From Vanilla planifolia (Eukaryota > Streptophyta > Magnoliopsida > Asparagales > Orchidaceae), in NCBI GenBank assembly GCA_023846275.1, contig CM043871.1, positions 32,766,578-32,830,577 on the forward strand: a DNA stretch of 64,000 bases, in the 5' to 3' direction. Made by a program: the position numbers and the translations under genes. The first letter of the stretch is position 1, and each line of letters starts with the position of its first letter. The notes under the pieces were generated by a model that saw only the letters and a program-made list of their open reading frames with translations, ran no database searches and was not told the DNA's origin. This document shows positions 37,927 through 51,000 of this stretch, piece by piece.

Positions 37927-39002
37927 ATGCATAGAATGGAACTTTTGTTCTTTTCTTTTCTGGCCCTACTGCTTATATGTCATGGAAATGGAGACGTTTA
38001 CATTGTAACAATGGAAGGAGAATCTGCCATTAATTACAGGGATGGGATTGATGGATTTGCTGCAACAGCTGATGATTCAATCGAAGGGATGGATATAAAC
38101 AGGTTTCTTCCCGTTCTTCTATGTTTGTGTATATGTATATATTGAGAGATATTTGCAATTTTCATCAGTGTAATGAACCTGAAAGGTTGTTTTCTCTATT
38201 GTAGTACTTGAATTCATATATAGTTTATAGTGGATTAATGGCTTCTTTGATACATTGGTAAACAACACAAATTTTGAAAAGTAATTACAAGACAAATTTT
38301 GGTACATTGGTAAACAAGACAAATTTTGAAAAGTAATTACAAGAGAAATTTATGATCAAAGAATGCAAGTATAGCCTGGATGCCTTTTTTTGGTAGGCAA
38401 TGTCCCATCTTTAAATTAGGAAGAATACAAGGAAAATATCTTTTTGAAATGGTTGTGGATTAAATAGTAGCTATAAGCAGAAATGATGGAGATATTTTGC
38501 ATTTTTCTTTCAATTGCTACCCTCAAGTCAAATAGATAGGGAGCCATACTCCCAACTTTCAAAGTAGGCACTGAAAACTTTAGCACACAAATATTTTTTT
38601 GAAAGTGTCCTGTAATTGTTATTTATTTTTGTTGGGATGCACATAAAGATTTGTTTTACATTAGATATTCAAATTATTTATGGTGTTGACATACAAGTGG
38701 TAGTTCTTATCTACTAGTTTAAATTTTTGGGTTGATGGATATTTATGTATTTATGTATTATGCTGAATTTGTGCCCTCAAGTTGTTATCCTTTAACACAT
38801 GGTATCAAAGCTGGTGATTTGATTAGGATAAAATTGTTCACATGGTTTAGTGCTTTCATGGTTCTTGTTGGTTATGCCATAGTTTAGTAAGTTAAAAGCG
38901 AGCAATATGATTCCATATGGTTGAGTGAGCTCTTGGTGTTCACTTGATGGTTTTGAAAGGATTACATCAGAAATAGTGTGGATTGAATCTAGATGGAGTC
39001 TC

Positions 39003-39055
<53 letters not shown>

Positions 39056-42000
39056 TTTATATGGATACATTTGGAGTATTGTCCCAATTAAATATTCAAA
39101 ACAACGTGTGATATTGATGAGGAGGAGCTCTACTAACTGAGTAATTATGTTTTGATGTTATGTTTTGGTCTCCTTCATTGGTTGAGGATCTCAATAAAGT
39201 CTTTTGATGTTATGTTTTGGTCTTCCTTAATTTTTGGAAAAATTGTGCCATTGGTTTAGGTAAATGATATTATAATTATCACATAAACAATTAGACAACC
39301 AACCCATAATCATAATGACCCAATTGTGAGAGCTAAGCTCTACTAACTGAGTAATCTCCCTTGGATTATCCACATCTCTGAGTTGGGTGCCAATTAGCAT
39401 TTGGAGCTATTGGTGTAGCTGAAAACCCTCACAGCTCAGGGACAATGACGTAATTATCAGGGCGTTCTCTACAGTTGATCTAATAGCTTGTCATGTGGGC
39501 CTCGCTTGCAATCCCAAAAGCAAGGAAACCCTAAACCCCATCCCTTTTGTTTCATTTTACATGTCCTCATGTTGCCACATAGGAGGGCCATGGGGATGTA
39601 CAAAAGAGATCCTATCAACTTGTTTCAACCTAAGCTAATAAGCTCAGGAGCTTATTTTGACTTCATCGTCGAGAAACGAAAGAAATCTTCCAGGCTTTGC
39701 TCAAACGTAACACATTTCTTTTCGGGTGTTTAGTGACGAGCCAAAATGCCTAACAAGCGTAAGCATTACTCTCTCTGAAAAGGAGGTGATCCAACTGCAC
39801 CTTCTAGTATGACTAACTTGTTATAACTTCACTCAAATCGCTAGCATTATTTTTTGAATCCCTACTCTTTGTGGTTAAGTTTACCACTTCGAGCATGGTT
39901 AGTTCCCATAGGTGGTGGGCGATGTGTACTAGGCATGGGAATGTATTCACCACATAGGAGGGCCATGGGAATGTATTCACCACCATTTGGCTCTTGCCCA
40001 TTGTAGCATTCGTGTCGCCCAAGGTATAAGGGCCATGATGACTTCATCTTCACCTTCATTAAACTTATCACTAACAGTTTATTTAGGGTTCCAAACCCAT
40101 TGTGGCAACTAAACGTGAGAGTTGCTCTCATTGTCGACCTTAACACCTTATGACACGATATAGCAACAGCCATCACTATTTTGTGTCCGCATTCCTGAAG
40201 CCCCCTCTTTCAATATTTGAGATTAGTTGAATTTGTAATTTCACAATTTATCCATCTTTTGTGTGAATGCATTCATCGATTCTTAACATCACTCATATTC
40301 TTTTTTATCAAGAATGTTTTTTTGAACTCTTTGACCCCCCCGAATTTGGGATCTTTTTTTTCATGTATTCACAGGTTGCTAAGAAGCACTCTTTATTTCA
40401 AGATCAAGGTGTAATACTACTTGAAGTTGTGGTTCTTATTTCTCGTATGAGCAATAGGAAGATAGTTGAAAGAAAAATCTTTATTTGTTGTGGCTTTTGC
40501 CTACACAAAAAAATCTTTTTGACCAAGAAATGAGACAAAAATCTTTTTGGTCTTCCAATAGAACTTAGTTGAGTATTTTGGTACTATCAAAAGGGGAAGA
40601 TTTTTGTGAGTTGTTTCATGAATTTACAAGAGAGTACTTGTCCAATGAATCCAAAAAAGAAAGGTTATGTTATGCTTGAATCTAATCAGGGTTCCTGTTG
40701 GTAAAGGAACTAGATTAGCAAGAAGAGGGATTTTTAGTTATTAGATATCTAATGGAACCGTAGTTGGAATTGAGATGTTATTTAAAGAGAAAGATAGCAA
40801 ATTTCTAGAGTTTGTTTTTTTTGTCCTATACAGATTATTCGATGTGCAAGGATTGTGATTCGGAAGTGTTTGCTTGTCTTTCTTCAAGAAATGAAAAATA
40901 ATCAACTCGAATTCAGGACATTTATTTCAAATATTGTGGACAAACTTGAGTTGTTATCTCATGTTTGGTCTTTGTGAAAAGAGACCATTTAAGGGGGATA
41001 GTTTCTTCAAACAAGCAGTTGAGGCAATTATCTAATCTAATGATATTGAGTAAGTTTCCTCTCTCTTCTTGAGAAACAAGGGGGATATTTCTTTTCAAAA
41101 TTGGGCTTAACTTCATATGTGACAATTTTGCAAAGATGTCTATGTTATCGGGGAAAGAATCAACATGAATTGGAGTTAGGAATGTCTTTAGAGAGAATTG
41201 GATTGGATTAGATAGTGTGTGGTTGATAAACAATGATTTGTCTTTTTAGTATGGTACAAGATGTATTGTCAAATATTTTTGGATGAGAATCTTATTGGGA
41301 GGTCCATTAAAGATTAGAATTGGTTGAAGAAAAAATAAGATATTTTTTTATCCCTTTCAAGTGAGTAGAAAAGAAATGAATGGTTGATATATTCAAAATT
41401 ATTATGTATTTATAAACTACCATCTCAATTCATCATTTGGGGCTATATCATATCTTGCATATAGGAAGTTACATTAGGATTTCATTCTTTTAAAAAATTC
41501 CATTTATGAATTACTTTCATTCATACCATGACTAGAGCATAGAAGAATGTGCATTACGTCATGTTTTTTTTGAATCAAAAGGGAGATACTCAAAAATGGT
41601 GAATCATTTCACTCTATAAATACCTGAGTCAGATCTTAGTATATTGCAAGGGATTCTTCTTTTCTACGAATTCCTTTGGTTTAAAAATTTAATATGGCCA
41701 CCATCCAATTGTTCTTGAATTCGATCTTTCAATACTTCGATATATAAGAATTTGACAAAAGAATGGGATCCTATGACTCCAATTAGGATTTTATTCAGTA
41801 CCTTGGGTATTATTGTGCCTAGGATAACAAATTTTTGTTCATCTTACCATTTAAGAACTTATAACCAAGTTTTTTTTATCAAAAAGTTTTTATTTGATAA
41901 TTTTTATTTTTTAAGTTCTTCAAGTACTTGAATTCAAATATTGTTTCTTAGATGAAATTGGCAGGTTATAATCCTGATCCATGCAGTAACATCATTTTGA

Positions 42001-45000
42001 ATTCATTCTATTTGTATTGGTGTTTTCTTCGTCATGATTGCTAAAAAAGAGAAATGGATCAATGAAACTGTTTTACTAAAATTCAACTTTCTCAATTCTT
42101 GACCAATCGTACCAAATATTTGTATACACAGCAATTTCTTAAGCTTCATTGTGATATGCTACTTTCAAAAGTGTTTTGACGTTGAATTATATTATTTTTA
42201 TTGGTGTCTCTTTTTAAATCTAAGATATAAGAAAAAAATAATTATATGTCATGAGATAAACAATATTTGTTGTTGTTTTCTTGTTCTTAACCCTCTCCTT
42301 TTTTACTTTACTTATTTTATTAATTCTTTATATATATGTATATGCGTGTATATATAAAAGTAACATAGTATTATCATGCTCTTGCTATCTTGAAAAAAGT
42401 TTGACTTAAATTGTTTGATGTGCATAATTTTATCCTATATTTTTTAAGAGGTTATTATCACAATTATAATCCAAGACCTGAAGGAATCTTTGAAACAATT
42501 TATTGTTACTTCACAATCTCCTCTTATGACACATGCCTACATGTAGGTTAGTATGAATTTGATTGAGCATATTATTCTAGGACATCGAGTTGTTTAGTTT
42601 ATAAAACTAGACAAGCGTGTAACTTTTATACCTTTCCAAGTTTTACTTGGCTAAGCACACTTCTTCCCAAGTTTTATTTGTGTAAGCACACTATTGGGAA
42701 TAGCTCCTCTAAAATAAATTGAAGGGAATTGGGCTTCTCTTTTTTTTCTATGGGATAAAAGCATTATTCCCACGAAACTATTTCGAAAGATTAAGGGAAT
42801 TTTGTTAGCTTCACTAGAAAATCATAGGAAGAAAGTGATGCAACAAATGTGGGGTAGGTTGATGGAGTGGCTTATATAGACCATGTTGTGGTTTGATTGG
42901 TAAAAAATGAAATTCTTTCATTGACTTTCATTATGAGAAGTTATAAAAGGAATATGGAGATGGGTGAAGATAATGTTGTAGTTGTGAATTTGGAACAATT
43001 TAAAAGGATGAAAGAATTGGGATGGCCAACTTTAATATATAAAAAGTGGAACTAAGAAGAGGAATCACTTTTTGAATAGGTTTGTAAAAAATGAAAATGA
43101 GATCACTGCTTAAGTGAAAGTGAAAGTTGAGGGAAATATAAAAGAGGTTGTAAGATGCTTATAATGTTCAAAGAAAAAATTAGAGAAAATTGCATGCAAT
43201 AAATTATTTGGAGTGGCCATCATGGAGAGAAGGAAATAGGAATCCACAACTAAGAGAATGAAAGTTCATGAAAAGGAAAAGTGGAGAAAAAATATAAAAT
43301 TAAGGAGCAAGAAGTCCGTAAACTTATTTTCAAGGCCCTAAAAGACTAACTCATTAAATCTTGCTGCTCTAAGAGACTAAACACTTTAAGACATTTAATT
43401 TCTTGGTCTCTAACTTTGTCATTGTTGTTATCCACAAAAGCTATGACATTAATTTGTTGCAATTTAGTGGGACATTTGCCTGGATGTGCTAACAAGATTG
43501 TGTGGCGATTTACAAAAATAGTAACCTGAATAGATCAAGTGGACAAAAGATGGTATATGATTTGCATGGCTTGATCATAAATTAGATGTCTAATGGAGAG
43601 GAGTAGAATATTTTATTATCAAAGAAATCATAGTAAGTTGTGTAAAATCTTAGGTAGATAACATTCTTTTTCAAATCTCAAAGTTCACCCAAAATCTCAC
43701 GTCATAAAAATTTTCAAATATCTCTTTAAGATTCACAAAAAGATATAAGAGATTGGAGTAGATGACTTACCAGAGGATGTCATATCTTGAGTTAACAAGG
43801 AAAATTACTAGCAGGAATCAAGACTGAGCACACGAAGGCACTCTGAATACTAAGTTGTCTTCAAAAGTTCATGACTATCATGAAAGGTTACAGTTCTGAT
43901 GCTACCATTACTGAACCATTCCATAGACATTTAATTAATCTAAAGAGAATACATTTGAATCCTTTTGTGTTCTTGACTGAGATGAGTTTCTTATGTAATA
44001 TTTTGACCATTTAAATAATTTAAAAATATATTTCCCTTTAATAATTATAAGCATATTAAAATTTTATGGTATATTTAAAGGAGTATTGAATATCTGTAGT
44101 TAAATAAATATATCTTGAATGCTTGATTATTATAACAAGCATAAAAGCAAATATTCTAACATTGAGATTTATCAATCTTGAGAAATATCTTAACATTATT
44201 TAATCACCTTCCATGTTGCTGCTTTTTCCTTTGTCAATAGCATCACATTATATTGAGCTTATACTCATGGGAGAACCTTAAGTTCTTTGAATCTATTTGC
44301 ATTGGTTGACTGCTCTATATTATTTTGGTTTGTATTTTGTTTATGAAGCACTTTTAGGTTCATTTTTCGATCCCCATGTTATACTTGCATCAATCTGGTT
44401 CTTGTAGGTTTTGTTTGAAATTCATTCAAATTTTGCAGTTTGTTTTACTTCTACAGCATTTTATTGACCAAAATTCTTCTGTTGCTACTAGCAGTGAGTC
44501 TGTCATGTCATACTCTTATCACCTTGAGAAAATGCATGATGAACTTCTTGACTCACTCTTTGAAGCCAGTTCATACAAGAAGATCTATAGCTATGGTCAT
44601 CTCATAAATGGTTTTTCTGTTCATTTGAGTCCTGATCAGGTAACTTGTTCCTTGAATTCTTTTTTAATGACTTTTGCATTCAGAACTTGGTTTTGTTATT
44701 TGATCTGTATGTGCTATTGGTTTTCGTTCAGGCTGAAGCTCTGAGCAAAGCCCCCGGAGTGAAATATGTGGAAAAAGACGTGAAGATAAGGAAATTAACA
44801 ACACATACACCGCAATTCCTTGGGCTCCCTACCGAAGTATGGCCAACAGGAGGAGGGTTTGACCGAGCAGGGGAAGATATTATTATTGGGTTTGTAGACT
44901 CAGGAATTTTTCCAAAGCATCCAAGTTTTGCTACCTACAATTCTGATCCATATGGTCCTCTTCCTCGGTATAAAGGGAAGTGTGAAATTGATATTCAAAT

Positions 45001-48000
45001 CAAAAGAAGCTTTTGTAATGGTAAAATAGTTGGAGCTCAACATTTTGCAAAAGCAGCCATAGCTGCAGGGGCATTTAATCCTGTAGTTGATTTTCCATCT
45101 CCATTAGATGGTGATGGTCATGGAACGTGAGTCTCTTGTCCATCATATACAAAATGATAAAAGCTTTGCTTGATTATTTAATGATATGATGATGTGTGAT
45201 GCTGATTATAACCTGCAATGCTTCCTCATCATGTACATAACTGTGTTCTGATCTCTATGGAAGCATTTTAGGACAGAATTTGTTGCTATCTTTTTATGAC
45301 CAGTATGTTAATAAGAGAAAATGGTTTGGTGTAATAAATCATCTAAGTTTGATGTTTAGAAAATTAAACTGTAAAAGAAATTATGCAAGAAATAAACATA
45401 CCTGCAATCTGAATTTGTCTCTTACATGTTGTCATTTTCACACTTATTAGTTGTACTATGTTCCTGTTTTTCTTCATTATAATTGTTGCCTCCAAGCCAA
45501 GTCATCCATAGTTGTAATTTACTGTATTTTCATTTCTAGTCAATTTGATATGTTAGTTGGTCATTTTATCCTGTGCTTTTGAGATTTGTGATGTATGAAA
45601 TAACTATAGCATGAGATAACTATAGCATCCTTGCATTACTCTTGCAATATTTGTTATTTTCTTTTTATGTTGCTCTGCATCATATTATGGGATAGTTTCT
45701 TTAATATGAAGAGGTGCTATATGATGCTGAATAGAAAATGGAGAGTATTTATTTGCCATTCGTTGATTTTTTTTTGTGTCACTCTATAGGTTTGGAACGT
45801 GGTATCCTCCCACAACTTGGGAATGATGAAGGGAGATTCAACAACAATTTGCCTGACTTGGGTCAAAAATTAAGCTCAAGTGTGAATTTGGCAAGTTACT
45901 TATATGAAGAATACAGATTGGCAACAAAAGCAAGACTAATTTTAATAATTTTAAAGGAAAAGTATTATATCAACATATTAAAATTTAAAAATAACAAAAT
46001 ACCGATCATAATTTTGATCCAAGTTCAATTAATAGCAAGATGATTAACTAAAGTAGTGGAACAATCCATTGCAAAGATGGCCTATTGTTGGTGATTCTAC
46101 AATGATGATTCACCGATGAAGTAGATTGTATCTGAGAAATAATATATATAAAAAACAATGTTTGAGTTTGCAATGAAAACCTAGTTGGTAAAACCCCTTG
46201 GTAAAGTATAAGCATAAAAACTGGTATAAATATGCAAAAAAAAATGGTATGAATGCATATAATAGATAATAATAATTTTTACATTATCATAGGCTTATCT
46301 TACAATAATGAATTGAAATAGAAAACATATCTGTAATAGCTATCATGCATGATGTCTATGAATAAGAATTAACATCAAATTCTAAAATGTTATTTATAGT
46401 TTAATTGATTTAATCCCAATAGTTGAATTGTTCACATGATTTATAAATATTGATATCATCAATAATTTAATTTCAATGTGCCAATTAACTTAAATGAATT
46501 ACAACCATATTCATGATATCAAAAACAAAATGAGTAGTATATTCATATAATGCATGTGCATATATGTGTAATCTTACATCATACCATCCATTTATCATAG
46601 CTCATATGCAATATAATTACTTTGTTAATGTTATTGTCATCTTGAAATAAAAGAAATGTTATTACCAACCTAAAACAAAAGGGGGTCTATTTCTAGCATA
46701 AAATAGATGATATCACTCTTGTCAATATGGCTAATTTATTATATTCCAAAAAGATATTATTGATTGTTAAATTTAGCTTACAATTACACATATATATAAA
46801 TAATCACAGAGTTATTAATAATGATACAACAATATTTATAATATGAGTTTCATATTAATCATTAATATCGATAATAAGTAATCATGTTCAATTTTATAAA
46901 TATGTTGAATCATCATCACACGAATAAAGTGAATACACAAATAATCAATGCATTACAATATATTATTTGGTATCTTATTAAAATCATTCAATAATTAAAA
47001 GAAATAAACAACTCTAAAAATATGAAATCTACTTCATACAACAACTACAAATATATTTATCTTATTCTATTATAACATGGTTAACGTAAAGGACCAAATA
47101 GAATTAAGGCATGATGACAACTCTAATTCACTTAAAAAGAACAAGGTATTATTAAGCATGGATAAAATATAAAATCTAATTCACTTAAGTTAGAAATTAT
47201 AGTGAGTCTCCTTTGCTTGTCCTCTAATAGGTAAGTTGAGATGTTTTTAGTGTTGGTTAGCTTGAAGTTCAATCAAATCTTGACCTCCATTGCAAACTTT
47301 GTTGGGGGTTCATTTCCCGATCAATGAGCAGTGGGGTTCTAGTGTGGTTGTGCCCCCTTTTGTGGATGCAAGGGTAGAACTCTTGTCCTAAAACAATATT
47401 TATTTTTTGGACACTAAAAATTTTCTAATACGGGGGATACTTTGGGAAATTTGTCCGTTTTGTGGAATATTATAAATGCTTTTTATTATTATTGTTGAAG
47501 TGAAATTTCTCTTTTTTTGGTTATTTTGTTGTTTTTTCTATTTTGTAGTTCTTTTTTTTTCTCTTTATTGAATTTTTGTGTGTTGTTATCTATGTACTTA
47601 GCTTAAATAATTAGGTGAACCATATAAATCGTTTTGTTCTTACATGTGTGTGCTTACCTTTTTTGTGTTTGATAATTGTGCAATAATAATAAGGGCTACT
47701 TGGGAATATGCTAATCAAATTTGCTATCCACTCAAATAGACAATGCATATCCAACTAAGACTAATTTGTACTACCTTAAGGAAATATCTACATCAAACAT
47801 GCATTTTATCAAAATAAATTATGTTAAAATTTATAAATTGATGCGAGTTTTTTAATATGACAATTAATGAAATCACTTCAGCACTGAAATTAATTTGTTG
47901 TAAAAAATTAAATAATTAAAAGTAGACAAAAGTGGTTCATGGTGAAGGAAAAGGGATGGAAGATAAAAATCAAGAGAAAGAAGAAGAAGAAGAAGAAACA

Positions 48001-51000
48001 TAGTAGAGAAAAGGACGAAGAATGAAAAATGGAGGAATAGGATCTCATAGCTTTTGTGGTGGAGTTATGGTAGAGGGAGGCCAGGTTGGGAGGTGGGGGA
48101 GGCTGCTACGTGCAGAGCTTTCAAAAAACAGGGGTGCTGAATGAGGGCTAGGGTTATTAAGATAGGATTGTTATTTCCTAATCCAGTCCTTGTCAACCCT
48201 TTTTTCAAAGGGTATATTTTATCTCAGTAGTTGAGCTAATTGGTTTTTCTATGATTTGGTAAAATCCCTTGATGTATAAGTCAACGTGCTCCTTTAATAA
48301 GTCTCAATTCTTAAGCACTGCCATGCTAATTCCTTGTCGTTCCATGCTGTTTTACCATTTTGACTGTTTTTCATCTGATCCTCATGAGCACAATGACATC
48401 CAATGGTTCATATAGTCAAATCCAACTTAATTGGAATTAAAACCAAAGGAACACGGGTGCTTAGATATTGTTTATATTATCTGTTTTGCAGCTGATGGCA
48501 GTATCATAGCCAGGGATTTCTATCAATTTTGTTATATTTGCTATCGGAATAAAATATGGTACTGACTAGTTTGTTCCATATTTTTTTAAGTGTTCAAGTT
48601 TACTATTTATTAGTAGAATTATTTTTTTTGTGTACTTGCTTGATAACATGAAACACAAAGAAGGCTTTTGTTTGTCTTCTTCATCTTCATATATTTATTC
48701 AACTTATCATAATTGCATGAAAATCATCTATCTTATTTGTTTCAGCCATACTGCAGCAGTAGCTGCTGGAAATAATGGAATTCCAGTGAGAATGCATGGT
48801 TATGAGTTTGGCAAGGCGAGTGGCATGGCTCCTCGTGCCAGGTTAGGCATTTTGTTTCTAATGCAGATAATGGGTTTGGGTTACGCTTAAGCAGTTTGGT
48901 AATCATTACATTTTTTCCAGGATTGCTGTATACAAAGTACTTTATCGGCTTTTTGGTGGCTACGTGTCTGATGTGGTGGCTGCTATTGAGCAGGTATAAA
49001 AAAGAAACATTGTTGAATGATTGTGTAATTGTAGCTATTGACATGAGAGGTCAAAAGGAATTTTGTTGTGGCACACTGTTACATATTTCTGGGTTTCTTT
49101 TCCTGCTATGAATGTTTGGAAAATCTTCGCCTTTTGGTCTATGACTTCGGTGAACATTAAAAGCTCTTCCAATTGGAGAGAATACGTGTCTTGATGCATC
49201 TTTAGATTTCAGGCCATTAATGTCATACACTTACGATGAGAGGGCGGGTATGCTATTGATAATTCTTCCTTCTTTTAAATGATTTTATCTTTTTAATGTC
49301 AAATGACATAGTTTCTTGTTTATAGCAAATGATTATTCAATTTGCATAGCTTGTAGCATTCACATATGAAGGTTTTTGAGATGGCAAACAATTTTCTAAC
49401 AGGCTGTTCAGGACGGTGTGGATGTCATTAATCTTTCAGTTGGACCAAATAGCCCACCTTCAACTACAAAGACCACTTTTTTGAATCCTTTCGATGCAGC
49501 CCTTCTTTCTGCCGTGAAAGCTGGGGTGTTTGTTGCACAAGCAGCTGGAAATGGAGGTCCATTCCCAAAAACTTTGGTATCTTTTAGTCCTTGGATAACA
49601 ACCGTAGCTGCTGCTGTTGATGATCGTAGATATAAGAACCACATGGTGCTCGGCAATGGAAAAGAGTTACCTGGACTTGGGTTGTCACGTATGTTCCCCC
49701 TATACTATTTATTTTTCTTGAAATTTGTTGTATTTTCTTAAATTGTTCATAATCAATTTTATCTGATCGTCTTGTTTTGGCTTGCTGTACAGAAACTATA
49801 GGATATTCCTGTAGATACAGGATAAGATGTTTGCTTAGTATTTGATTTAAGAATTAAACTATGCTTGGTTGTTTATGGAGCTCAATCTCCATTTCTGATC
49901 CTGGAATGAACTCTCAATCAATCGTTAGACTCAGGTTATGACAGTTTGATTTGAAAGTTCAAATGATGTTGAGAAGTTTTTTTTGGTTTTGGATGATCAG
50001 CTAGTTTAATGTCCCCATTAGATCATCCGATTTGAGTTATAATAGAATTTTAAGTCCAGTCTGGTTGAGAAGGCTAAGTCTTTTGTTTTTTTTTTTCTCA
50101 TAAAAGTTTGGTTTTGATAGGTTAGAGGACATGAAGAGGACTCTAGCGTGAATCTTTTGTGATAATAAGAATATTTGTTTTTTGTAGTGATATTATCCGG
50201 GGTGAATGTTCTTGTGTTACCTTTTCTCCATCAAGATTTGTTTTCATTTTTTTTGTGTTCAATATGTTTTTCATTTTGTTGTTGGATGGAAGCTTTCTCG
50301 GGAAGATGATTTTGTTGACCTTGTTGATTCATTACAATTGCTATATTGCAAGGTCCTAATAAAAAAGAAAAGTACATAGTATGGACGAGAAAAGGTTATG
50401 AATGCAACCATTAAAGAATACCTCTTATAAGACGTTAGACTTTGAGTGTTGATAGGTCTACTGAGTTCAGAATGTTTGGCTTGGGTGCATCTTTTTACTT
50501 GGCTTCATGTAAAGGAGTTGTAGCAGAACATTATTGCAAGGAAGTTTAGAAAGGTTTATTATGATGATGAGTTATATTACAATGAAGAAAGATTATGAAT
50601 CATGGTGTTGGGATTTGACAAATTTGGCATGAGTTCTCTCAATTCAATGGAAAATGCATCAAAGAAGTGCAATTGATAAGAAAAACCAGGTGTATAAAGT
50701 AAATATTAAAGCACGAAATAGGAAAGCACCAAATTTTTTGTGAAAAATCATGTAGCACCAAGAGAATCTTCATTATTACGAAACGGTTTACCAAATGGGA
50801 TTCAAGAAGACAATTACACCTCTAAAAAGTGAATCAATGTAGAATACATGGGATTAGGACTAAAAACGCAAAGCTCTGCTATTTATTAAGAAACTTACAT
50901 TCCTGCCATCAAGTGGTCTGGTGCTCTATTATCTAAAAATTTGCACCATGTCGCCATTATCCGATCACCTGCTTTAATTAGATGACTTGATGATGCCCAT

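Larger units (their letters stand above)
38103..44494 (+). other. SBT2 intron 1 (6392 bases) with plastid DNA insert
   Basis: The donor GTTTCT is weak. Two acceptors compete at the 3' end: AG before 44455 (CATTTT) and AG before 44495. Only 44495 keeps the phase set by exon 1 (two bases carried over), so it is chosen. The intron holds a 52-bp tandem pair, a GA microsatellite, the plastid-derived insert at about 39115-41280, and unassigned sequence after it (41281-44494). Confidence 0.85.

Noticed and set aside
39324-39489. Functional tRNA genes (Ala, Ile)
   Set aside because: Only first exons and intron starts of plastid genes are present, with a changed anticodon region and no second exons.
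39813-40176. Overlapping minus-strand frames of 69 and 104 aa
   Set aside because: Explained by the 16S rRNA pseudogene.
39778-40212. Functional rRNA gene
   Set aside because: Only part of 16S, with deletions, a duplication and many substitutions.
44455-44494. Alternative start of SBT2 exon 2 at 44455
   Set aside because: It would not match the phase left by exon 1 (two bases carried over), while 44495 does and gives the family-typical sequence before [12 protein letters not shown].
48480-48530. GATGGCAGTATCATAGCCAG, similar to the start of a U4 snRNA
   Set aside because: The match stops after about 20 bases, the rest of U4 is absent, and the resemblance is to the animal form rather than the plant form.
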